DNA from: Castor canadensis | Taxonomy: Eukaryota > Chordata > Mammalia > Rodentia > Castoridae | DNA: 64,000 nt | Direction: 5' to 3' | NCBI RefSeq assembly: GCF_047511655.1 | Contig: NC_133392.1 | Location: forward strand, 162,740,542 to 162,804,541 | In this document: piece by piece, positions 43,661 through 53,619 of the stretch | Layout: every line of letters begins with the position of its first letter | Numbering within the stretch: position 1 is the first letter of the stretch | Translations under genes and position numbers: made by a program | Notes under the pieces: model-generated | What the model saw: only the letters and a program-made list of their open reading frames with translations | The model's database searches: none | What the model was told of the DNA's origin: nothing

Positions 43661-46341
43661 ATGTGTGTGGAGGCTTGGCGGCCCACAGCCCTTCTGCTGG
43701 GACTTGTGCTTGGAGCTGTGGCAAAGCTCAACTGTGTTGGGGACACCTACCCCAATGGCCTTCGGTGCTGTCATGATTGCCAGCCAGGTGAGTGACCTGG
43801 CCTCGGTGGGGGTCTTGTCTGGGAGGAACAGCGATGGAGACAGAGGTGCAGGCATCCTGGGGTGAGTGGATTCAGGTGACACTGGGTAACACTCCCGAGG
43901 ACCTGGTCCCAGGCTTAAAACAGAGGAGACTGGTCCTGGGGGAGTGGGCCAGGCCCTGCCACAGCCCAGAGGAGCCAGTGTGCTGAGTTGCCACAAGCTT
44001 GGTCCACAGCTGACCCTGTTTGACCTAGTGGTCCTGCTGCAGGCAGTGGAATGGTGAGCCGATGCGACTTTGCCAGGGACACAGTGTGCCACCCATGTGA
44101 GCCAGGCTTCTACAATGATGCTGTCAACTATGAGCCTTGCAAGCAGTGCACACGGTGCAACCAGGGTGAGCACCGCCCATCCCAACTCCACCGTCCCACC
44201 CAGCACAGGGGGGAGGATGAACGGCCACTACCACAATGGGTGCCCACATTCCAAGGAGGCTGCAGAAGCAAGCCCCAAATGACTGTACAGCCTGCTTCTT
44301 CTGGGGAGCCCTGAGAAGCCAAAGCATCTCCCGAGGCACCTCCCACCTCTGGGGGCCAAAGCTCAACAGGACCACATAGAGCTGGTGTGGACCACATGTT
44401 GGTTTGTGGTCTTGCCTGTGCTGGCCTGGGTAGGGACTTTCTGGAGTGGGAGCCTCAGAGGGTCCTGATTCATGTGCTGGAGGCAAGTGGAGGGAGAGTG
44501 GAGAAGGGAGGTCAGGTGGCCATAGAGCTGTCCCCAGGGTCACATGATCAGGAGGGACAGCGTGGCCACCAAGGTGGTCTCAGGAGGAAAGGGCCTCAAG
44601 GCCTGCAAAGTGGTCTGGAGCAGGCTGTGTCAGCCTCTCAGCCTTAACTCTGTGCCTGCACCTAGGGAAGGCAAGCCCACCTTTCCTGGGGCCCTGTACG
44701 CAGGGCTGGGCCAGTCAAGCCTCCTCCACAACCCCTGCCTCTCCTCCCCCACCCCAGGAAGTGGGAGTGAACTCAAGCAGAACTGTACACCCACTCAGGA
44801 CACTGTCTGCCACTGCAAGCCGGGCACCCAGCCCCGGGGGGACGGCTACAAGCGTGGAGTTGGTGAGCTTCATGGTGACCTCTGGACTGGGGTGTGTGTG
44901 TGTCTGTGCATGGTCAGTGTTTGTGAGGTGGTCAGGGTCTGTATGCTTTGACCACCTCGAGTCACAGACTTGGTGTAAAGGAACCAGGTCTCTAGCTCTC
45001 ACACTGTCCCCTCCTCCGCCATTTTCCCTACGAGGCTGAATCAAGAGCCCCTTCCCAGTAAACTATGCCAAGAATGGGGCTCCTGGTCAGCTCCCCAGTG
45101 GGTGGAATCCAGGCAGGGAGGAGCACCGTGGGGGTTGAGCACCATGGCGGGTAAGCACCAAGCCCCATAGGCATCATCTCCAGCAGCCTCAGCATCCAGG
45201 GCCCCACCTGGCAGCATTAGGCAGCTGACCTGTCCAGTGTCTTTGCTGCAGACTGTGTCCCCTGCCCTCCCGGCCACTTCTCCCCAGGCAACAACCAGGT
45301 CTGCAAGCCCTGGACCAAGTGAGTGCTGTGGTGGGGGACTTGGGTACGAGAGGGGATCTGGGCTCAGGAGCTAGGGGTTGGGAGGGCCTGGCTGTACCAT
45401 GGGCCAGATCAAGAAGCAGAAAGCCACCGGCCAGAGGAGCTCCTGACACCTGCCCCTCAACACACACCGTCTGGGTGGAATGGGTGCACAAGACCCCAGC
45501 CCAGGCTTAGGAGATGTGTGAGAATGCATCTTCATTGGGCTTCCACTCTAGGGGGCAGTGGAAGAGGTGCAGAGTGAGGGGTTGGGAGTGCAGAGAGCAG
45601 GACTGGAAGGGAAGAGGGCACAGAGGCAGGGGCAGGCCTGTGGCCTGTGGGTAGAGGCCTGGGCTGCCTTTGGTCTAGAGTCAAGGGTTACCCAGTATCA
45701 ATCCCACTGTCTGTGGCCTAACTCACATCTCTACCCTCAGCTGCACCTCTGCTGGGAAGCAGACTGCACGGCCAGCCAGCACCAGCTCAGACTCTGTCTG
45801 TGAGGAAAGGAGGAGCCCCCAGGCCACATTGCCCTGGGAGACCCAGGGTCCCACAGCTAAGTCTACTGCAGCCACGCCCACCACGGCCAGGTCCACCATA
45901 GCCCAACCCACCACAGTCTGGCCCAGGACTTCTCTGGGACCCTCAGCACCTCCCTCAGAGGTCCCCAGAGGTAAGGGGGCCTCACCAGCAGGGGAGCGGG
46001 GAGGAGAGAGGGATGGCAGACTCACTCAGCTGGATCCTTCTCCTAGGCTCCACGTTGGTTACCATCCTGGGTGTAGGCCTGGGCCTACTGGCCCCCCTGG
46101 TCTCTCTGCTAGCCCTGTACCTGCTACGAAGAGCCTGGAAGTGGCCTGATGCCCTCAAACCCTCTGGTGAGTGCCTGCTGTGGACCCAGCCTAGCCCAAC
46201 TTCTGGAGAGGTGAGACCCACCCACCCACTCACAACCCGCTGCCTCTCACTCACTCTTTCCTCCTCCCAGGGGGAAACAGCTTTCGGACCCCCATCCAAG
46301 AGGAGCAGGCCGACATGCATTTCACCCTGGCCAAGATCTGA
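43661..46341 (+). CDS. TNFRSF4: TNFRSF4 (OX40, CD134), T-cell costimulatory TNF-receptor family member (7 exons)
   Basis: Exons are 43661-43787, 44043-44165, 44758-44862, 45252-45318, 45741-45970, 46047-46166 and 46271-46341 (843 nt, 280 residues). A signal peptide at about 1-22 is followed by TNFR cysteine-rich domains at about 25-160 (NCVGDTYP, CCHDC, GMVSRC, DTVCHPC, PCPPGHFSPGNNQVCKPW). A Thr/Pro-rich stalk covers about 165-216, a membrane segment about 221-243, and a short tail contains the TRAF-binding motif FRTPIQEEQAD (262-272) and ends TLAKI. OX40 on activated T cells binds OX40L and signals through TRAF2/5 to NF-kB. An in-frame ATG six bases upstream (43655) would add Met-Arg. I chose 43661 because it has A at -3 and matches the human MCV start. 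TNFRSF18 follows 4.6 kb downstream on the same strand, as in other mammals. Confidence 0.96.
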
Positions 46342-46486
46342 GCAGTACCTCGTGGGAGGGCTTTGCAGAACAGAAGCACCCTATGTACAGGCCACCCACC
46401 TGCACCCTCTGCACCGTTCTAGGTGCTGGTCTGGTGCCGGGCTTTCCTACGTATGCTGTGCATACTACACACCTGGCGGCACCCCT

Positions 46487-46492
46487 AATAAA
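46487..46492 (+). terminator. TNFRSF4 poly(A) signal
   Basis: AATAAA lies 146 bp after the stop codon, with GT-rich sequence (GTGAGTCTGTGACTGG) starting about 12 bases later. A second AATAAA lies at 46841-46846 inside the left arm of the inverted repeat and could serve as an alternative. Confidence 0.85.
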
Positions 46493-46685
46493 CACATAGG
46501 TAACTGTGAGTCTGTGACTGGCACTACTGGGCTGGGGAGGGTCTTGGGCCGAGGTGTAGTGGGGTCTTCTCAGAGCCTCATCCCTGTGAGCAGCACATTC
46601 CAGTTTGAGTAGGGGTATGGAGTGCAAGGGGCCTGAAGTGCCACAGGGCAAGTTCTGGTGCTCAGCTGGTAGCTTGTTGAGAAAG

Positions 46686-47513
46686 CAGAGCTTCTGCCTC
46701 AGTGAACCCTAAAACCTTGGCTGAATGGGATGGGGGTCCAGCCAGGTGCTGACAAGAGCATGCATGGCCCTGAGTGTCCTGGTCACCAGAAGGGCCTGTG
46801 ACCATCGTCCCCCTTCAGTTGGTTTGTCCTCTCTGCTGTCAATAAACACTTGAGCTTTTTCACCTTGAGACTATTTTACATAAAGTTGCTGAGGATACTC
46901 TTTGACGCTCCAGGGCACCTGTTTCTGTGGGGTAAATGCCCTGGAGTGATATCCCTTCTGGTCTCCATAGCTCATGGGGAATATAATACATAGCACTGTT
47001 GTTGCCTCCACTCCCCCCCCCACACCAAACACACATACCTGCTGGGTAGTGGCTTCAGGACCCCCACTGGGCATCACCCTGGGAGTCCCTGGTAGTAGAT
47101 GGCATCTGATGGACCAACCATGTAGGAAAACCAGAACTTCTGCTTGAGCCAAACTTGGTCTGCCCTGAGTCCCAGCCATCCACTTACCCCCATAAAAACA
47201 AGTGCCTTTGGGCCTGAACAAGAGTGTCCTCAGAAGAGAGGACAAATCAATTGTAGTGAGTTCAGGTGGGCTCTGGGGCTGGCAGTAACTCAGTGATGAG
47301 GGACAGAGAGGCTATAACCCCACCTCAAAGTTCCAGGGTCCCAGAGCTGTCTCCAGACACATGGGGTCCTAGGGCCACCATCTGGAAGTGGGAGCATCCC
47401 TTAGGTGACACAGGTGTCCTATGGAAGCTCAGTGAACTAAAGAAAAGAGACATGCATGGGGGCTCTGATCCTGTGCGGAAATGGCCAACAGCTAGGTGAC
47501 TGACCATGTGAGC
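46686..47513 (+). repeat. Long inverted repeat, left arm (828 bp)
   Basis: This segment is the reverse complement of 49770-50599 at about 99% identity by eye. It begins about 195 bp after the TNFRSF4 poly(A) signal. Long stretches, including about 330 bp around 47160-47480, differ at only a handful of positions. The differences I saw are about five substitutions, a 4-base insertion in the right arm and a 2-base gap in the right arm. The segment matches no SINE or L1 type seen elsewhere in the window, has no convincing gene, and contains an AATAAA at 46841-46846. Confidence 0.93.
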
Positions 47514-49769
47514 ACAATCAGAGGCCAGGAGAGTCCAGGTCCATCGTGTCACAGGTTAGGAGCTATCAGGACACTGGGCCATCTCAGCTGCCCTGTGAGG
47601 TTGCATGCAAAGCCTGAGGTAGATAGCAGGGACAGCCTTGCCCACTCCTGCCACCCTGTGGCCACTGGCTTGGCACTGCACCTGTACCTTGCAGCCACAC
47701 CCCCCTGGAACAGGGTGACCCAGCCCCTTGGCATTTACTTGAAGCCCAAGGCTCTATGGAAGAATCCAGTCCTGCACCCCCCTGCCCCATCACCGTCTCG
47801 TTCCCCATTGTCCTTCACTTTCTCCTCAAACCGGATTCCACTCTTTCCCTGTTCTCCAGCGTCCTCCAGGGAGAGTACAGCCACCTGGTCTATTCAGCCA
47901 CCTTCCCTGTGTACAGCCCTGCCCTAAGCCTGGGCAGGGGCAATCGACACATATCTGCAACCCTTGCCCTGTGGTGAAGGCCATCCCTGGAGGGGAAGGC
48001 CAGGAGGCCTGGAGTGGGGTGAGGGGAGGACTAGGAGGGGGATAACTTGGAAGGCCTGGGAGGTCAAAGGTTGTGGGAAAGGTGCCTCCTCCCCATACAT
48101 CCTCTACCTATACCCCTCTGGGTACAGCTCTCCAGCCTTCTAGATGCCCCCTGCCCACTTCAGGCTTCCTGGGCCTCTTCCCCAGCCCATACACCCCAGC
48201 CCCGCCCCCGTGGGCACTAGGGCCACCTCTCTTTGCTCTTGTGCTGTACCCTAAGCACACTGATCATTCCCCTTGCCCTGAAAACTCTGCTTTCACCTCT
48301 TTCTACGCAACAAGGGGATTCCCAGAGGGATGAGCTGCCGGGACCCTCTGCTGCCTCCTACACAAGACACTATGTCAAACAGAGCTGCTCACAAAATATA
48401 GGAAAACAAAGGCACACAGATAAAAATCACCCCTCAGCGGAGCCCAGGAGGGCCTTCAGAGTGGGTGGGACAGGAAGGCAGACAAGGTCACTGACATTTG
48501 CTGATGTCATCTGCTCACAAGCTTCTCCCCAGGTGTATGACCAGATCTTTGATCTCTGTTGCCTGCATGTGGCTGTCACACACAGGGGACCAGGTCTCAA
48601 GGAAAGACCCTCTATTCAGCTCTCTGACAGCCCATACCCCTCAGAGTCTGAGCTGCCCTGCTCTGCAGGACTGCATCAGTCTGTCACTGCCCATGGCCAA
48701 GTTGGGAGGCAACACCAGGGCCATGACCCCCACAAGGGTCACTGCACAGACCTGCTCCTGGGGCTGGTCAAGACTTGTCAACTCCACATGGCAGAGGGGG
48801 CTCCTCACACTGGAAGAACAGGGGACTTGGAGGGCAGTTGACAGTACCATCTGCAGGGAATGCAATGCATTTTCTAGGGCCATGGTGTACTGCTGTACTG
48901 GGCATTCACCATGACTGGGGTGACACTGTGCTGGCTGGCCTCTTTGGTCTTTAAAATGGGTTAGAAGCAAGGTCCAGATTGCCCTGTCCCTCTTCCCTCA
49001 ACTGTCCCAGTGCTCAGATACACCTCCTGGTCTGGGGATTGACAGAGACCTCTAGGCCCTTCAAGATTTCTGACCTGGGCAGCCTGGAATGCAGCATCAC
49101 TGAGACCCCTCCCTGTCCTGTAGTAACCAGGGTTCCCTCTCTGAGGGGCTCTCAACATCTGAGGCTTGAGAAAAATAGGGAGCCACAGCTGATAACACCT
49201 GAAATTTCCTGCTTCCTCAGCCTCCTTCAGCTGCGGTTCTCAAAAGGGCTTTTGTCCAGATGTCCTGGATCTGCCTACTTCACAATGGTCACCCACCTCC
49301 AGCTTGTGGGCAAAACCAATCACATCCTGTGATATCTATGCTCACCTCCAGCACTTCCAGAAGTCCCCACCGGCTTCCCCTGCACAAAGCCTCAACTGAA
49401 GGGCTGGGAAATAAGGCTGAGGAGAAAGGCTTCCTGGTGGAGGCAGGGTTCCAGAAACCCACACGGGGAAACTGAGGCTCCAGTGTGCCTCTGAGGAGAG
49501 ACTGAGACTCAGACATAGCACAGTCTCACCATGAGGTGGCTTTTCCTTTACTTCCTCTCAGACACATGGATTTGTCTGGGTGATAGAAGGTGGCTTGAGA
49601 GAGAAAGAGAATCTCAAGTTGGAACCTGCTCCGAATAGGGCTGGACTGGGCAGCCCATGCTGCCCTTGGTTTCAGGTGCCTGCTGGGGATGATGACCTTT
49701 GTGGAAACACACTATACATGCTCTGGTCAGTCCTCTCAGACCTTCTGCTGGTCCCCCAGGCCTGGAGGA
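47514..49769. other. Spacer of the inverted repeat
   Basis: This 2256 bp of single-copy, moderately GC-rich sequence lies between the arms. The longest frames (143 and 202 codons) carry no motif I recognise and overlap other open frames. No SINEs or RNA genes are seen. Because the arms are inverted, recombination between them could flip this block. Confidence 0.6.
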
Positions 49770-50599
49770 GCTCACATGGTCAGTCACCTAGCTGTTGGCC
49801 ATTTCCACATAGGATCAGAGCCCCCATGCATGTCTCTTTTCTTTAGTTCACTGAGCTTCCATAGGACACCTGTGTCACCTAAGGGATGCTCCCACTTCCA
49901 GATGGTGGCCCTAGGACCCCATGTGTCTGGAGACAGCTCTGGGACCCTGGAACTTTGAGGTGGGGTTATAGCCTCTCTGTCCCTCATCACTGAGTTACTG
50001 CCAGCCCCAGAGCCCACCTGAACTCACTACAATTGATTTGTCCTCTCTTCTGAGGACACTTGTTCAGGTCCAAAGGCACTTGTTTTTATGGGGGTAAGTG
50101 GATGGCTGGGACTCAGGGCAGACCAAGTTTGGCTCAAGCAGAAGTTCTGGTTTTCCTACATGGTTGGTCCATCAGATGCCATCTACTACCAGGGACTCCC
50201 AGGGTGATGCCCAGTGGGGGTCCTGAAGCCACTACCCAGCAGGTATGTGTGTTTGGTGTGGGGGGGGGAGTGGAGGCAACAACAGTGCTATGTATTATAT
50301 TCCCCATGAGCTATGGAGACCAGAAGGGATATCACTCCAGGGCATTTACCCCACAGAAACAGGTGCCCTGGAGCGTCAAAGAGTATCCTCAGCAACTTTA
50401 TGTAAAATAGTCTCAAGGTGAAAAAGCTCAAGTGTTTATTTATTGACAGCAGAGAGGACAAACCAACTGAAGGGGGACGATGGTCACAGGCCCTTCTGGT
50501 GACCAGGACACTCAGGGCCATGCATGCTCTTGTCAGCACCTGGCTGGACCCCCATCCCATTCAGCCAAGGTTTTAGGGTTCCCTGAGGCAGAAGCTCTG
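49770..50599 (-). repeat. Long inverted repeat, right arm (830 bp)
   Basis: This is the inverted partner of 46686-47513. It ends about 380 bp before the TNFRSF18 start codon, so its outer edge lies in or next to the GITR promoter region. Relative to the left arm, the region corresponding to the AATAAA motif has a 4-base duplication (TTTATTTATTG on the plus strand). Confidence 0.93.
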
Positions 50600-50819
50600 G
50601 GGTGGGAGGTGAGGAGGGCCCCCTGAGGGCTCTAAGTGGAGAAAGGACACCTGCAAGGCTGCAGCCTGCAGGTGTGTGTCTGGGGCACCCTTCTGTCTGC
50701 AGTGCACCCAGGGTGAGTGGGCTGTGTGAGGAAGCTTGTCCTACTTTCCTGGATGGCCCTGGGATAAGATTGCTGAGGTACTTTGGAGATGTCATGGAGA
50801 ATGAGCTATTTACTTAATC

Positions 50820-50978
50820 TCAGCCCCAGAAGGTCTTTGAAAGCCCCGCGGGATGCCCCCAGGAAGTTGGAGGTGGAGTGGCTGGAGGTTTTGAAGGCGG
50901 TAGTGGGGCGGGGGCAGGGCGTGTCAAAGCAGGTCCCAGCCTGAAATTCTCAGGTCAGAGGACACCACCAACGGCACA
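50820..50978 (+). promoter_or_regulatory. TNFRSF18 proximal promoter/5'UTR
   Basis: The 160 bp before the start codon contain a GC box (GGGGCGGGG, 50905-50913) and a second G-rich run, with no TATA box. Promoter function is inferred from position and composition. Confidence 0.45.
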
Positions 50979-53268
50979 ATGGGAGCACAGATGGCCCTGT
51001 GTGGGGTCGCGCTGCTCTGTGCACTGGGCCTGAGTCAGCGCCCTGTCAAGGGGGCGAGTTGCCGCCCAGGTCACTTCCTGCGCGGATCGGGCACCGACCA
51101 GCGCTGCTGCCACTCCTGCACTCCAGGTAAGTGGTGGCAAGGAACAGGGGTGGGTGGTGGTGCCCCACCCCAGGCTCAGACCTGGCCACTGTCTCCCAAC
51201 AAGGGTGGGCACAGGGCAATCACACAGCCCGGGGACAAACTTTCTCAGCTTTGGCTGGTGAGATCTCAGAGGGAGGTAGAGGTGCCCAGCTGGGCCAGTG
51301 GCCCCAGGGCCAGGAAGCAAGAGTGAAGGGGGTGGGAGCTATCCCCTCAAGAGGAACCTGGGGTCCAAGGTGAAATAGGGCTGTCTCCAGTCCTGCTGAG
51401 TTGGCTGAATTTTGGTCCTCACCCAGACCACCTCCTGCCCAGTTTGGGGCCCCGACTCTGGCCTTGTGCCTTGTCTGCTGTTGTCTGTGACCTGCAGCTG
51501 TGGGTGTGAGGCAGTCTGAGGACCCAAATCACATGAAAACACCTAGAGTCTCACCCACCAGGCCTGGGGTGGGGGTGGAGAGGTACAGTTCTGGGGGTCC
51601 ACAGCTGGTGTGGACAGTGATGCAGACAGCTACTGAGGTGTCCCTGGGCAGTATAGGATGGGAAGGGGGCAATGTAGGCTCAGGATCCTTGGAAACCCCA
51701 GGAGAATCCCATATTTTGTGGGACGTGCAAAGGCAGCTGCTTCAGAGTAATGTAGGGGGTGTTCTGAGGAGCCCACCACCTGGGAGGGAGAAATTGATCT
51801 GGGTGAAGCCCAGTCCTGGTCTGGGGCTGACTGAGGGTAAGAGTCTGACATCCCCATTGGGGGCCAGGAGGAGCCCCGGAGAGGGAGGGGCTCAGCTCAG
51901 TGGATGAGAGGCTGGCTTATCCCCTTCCAGATGAGGAGACCTGTCCTGAAGGGGACTGTATGTGTATCCAGCCGGAATTCCACTGTGAAGACCCTCAGTG
52001 CACAATCTGCAAGCACCACCCGTGTCCACCTGGCCAGGAGGCAAGGCCTCACGGTATGTCCCTTGGAGGCTGCTATAGGCCCTGTAGGTCCCTGAGCAGA
52101 CCAGGGGTGTGTCCTGGGGCCAAACTGGAGCTTAAGGCATGGGCACATCCTCTGGGCAGGCAGAAGACACCAGTGTCCTGGGTCCTAGAAGGACTGGCCA
52201 GACCAGGGCATTTTTGGTGCCTGTTGGTGTACAGCATTCAGGGAGCCCTCACCTTTTTAGCCTGGGCTTTTCCATCCTGAATGAGGGTGCTGATGCTCCT
52301 TCAGGATTGGCTGTGAGGGCCCATGCAGGAGTGTCCAGGGGCTGTTCTGCTCTCAGACCCCCACTCTGTGGCTCAAGTCTTACCACATACCCTGTCAATC
52401 TTTATAAGGATAGATGAACAGTGCCAGGTCTGGACCAGGCACATGTGGGTGCAGATTATTCAGGTCCTAGCTGTACCGGTGTCAGAGAACTCTGGTGAAT
52501 GAATGACATGTGGGGCCAGGCCATAGATGGACCCATGCACCAGCCTGATCCTCTTCCTTGTTCACCCCAGTAGACCCTGCAGTCTCTGTCTGTCCCTAGG
52601 GAATTTCAAGTTTGGCTTCGAGTGTGTCGACTGTGCTGTGGGTACCTTTTCCACAGGGCGAGAGGGCCGCTGCAGACCTTGGGCAGAGTGAGTCCTGAGT
52701 GGGGCCCTGACTGGGTGGTCCAGGCCCAACCCAAGGAAGCCTTTCCTGTCCCTCCCAGTGGGTGACCCCTGAGGGCCCCCAGTGATCCTCCAAATGGCTC
52801 AGAGGACACTAGTCTTCCCAGTGGGGCTGCTTGAGTGGCAGAGGCTGACAGCTTCCATGTCCATGTATCATAGCTGTGCCCAGTTTGGGTTTCTAACCAT
52901 GTTCCCTGGGAACAAGACCCACAATGCTGTGTGCATCCTGGAGCCACTGCCCACTGAGCCACATGGCCAGCTGACCATCATGTTCCTTGCTGTGGCCATC
53001 TGCATCCTTGTCCTAACTACAGCCCAGCTTAGCTTGCACATCTGGCAGCTGAGGAAGCAGCGCATGTGGTCTCGAGGTCAGTTGTGTCCTGGGGAAGTGG
53101 GAGGTGGGCCCCAGGCCACCTGTTGACCACAGCTCCCCTGCAGAGACACAGCCATTCCTGGAAGTACCACTGCCACCAGCTGAGGACGCCTGCAGCTGTC
53201 AATTCCCTGAGGAGGAGCGGGGGGAGCGGTTGGAGGAGAAGGGCCGGCTGGGGGATCGGTGGATGTGA
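50979..53268 (+). CDS. TNFRSF18: TNFRSF18 (GITR, CD357), T-cell costimulatory TNF-receptor family member (5 exons)
   Basis: Exons are 50979-51126, 51931-52053, 52600-52687, 52874-53076 and 53144-53268 (687 nt, 228 residues, the length I recall for mouse GITR). A signal peptide occupies about 1-20. Cysteine-rich repeats run from about 28-140 (RCCHSC, CPEGDCMCIQPEFHCEDPQC, FGFECVDCAVGTFS, CAQFGFLTMFPGNKTHNAVC). Asn133 (NKT) is a glycosylation site. The membrane segment is at about 152-174 and the tail carries the conserved acidic TRAF-binding stretch FPEEERGE (208-215). GITR is high on regulatory T cells and costimulates effector T cells through TRAFs on binding GITRL. The start matches mouse MGAWAM. 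It shares phase-1 exon boundaries and orientation with neighbouring TNFRSF4, fitting an old tandem duplication. Confidence 0.96.
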
Positions 53269-53585
53269 GGCCTGGGCGTCCTCAGGAGCAGCTGCACCCG
53301 GAGCTAGACTCAGGAGCTTGCCCAGACTGACCCTTGGGAACAAGGGCTCTGCTCTGTGTCCTGCTCTGGGCCCGGCCCTGCTCCCCTCAGTGGTGGAAGT
53401 GGGTGTAGAATGATGACAGTGACGAGTCCCCAGACCATGGAGAAGGGTGGTGGCCATGGCTCGGCCCTGTGGGAGAGACAGTTACCCATGGCAGCCCCCC
53501 CCCTTGCCATCTCTGCTGGGGTGGGATCTGTGGGCCCCTCATGGGTGTGTATTGTCTAGTACAGGACCTGGTGCAGGTGGTGTTC

Positions 53586-53591
53586 AATAAA
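53586..53591 (+). terminator. TNFRSF18 poly(A) signal
   Basis: AATAAA lies 318 bp after the stop codon, followed by GTGTGTAATGGGG about 20 bases later. Confidence 0.85.
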
Positions 53592-53619
53592 CACTTGTCC
53601 AGTGACTGGAGTGTGTAAT

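Noticed and set aside
47496-48841. Frames of 143 and 202 codons in the inverted-repeat spacer, considered as a possible hidden gene
   Set aside because: No conserved motif, no convincing splice or promoter signals, and dense alternative frames. The evidence is too weak to call a gene.
46871-50410. Two identical predicted peptides on opposite strands (46871-47245 minus and 50060-50410 plus), and a second such pair (47266-47499 plus and 49784-50017 minus)
   Set aside because: They are by-products of the inverted repeat. The peptides lack motifs and overlap open frames on the other strand, so I treat them as duplicated non-coding DNA and not a gene family.
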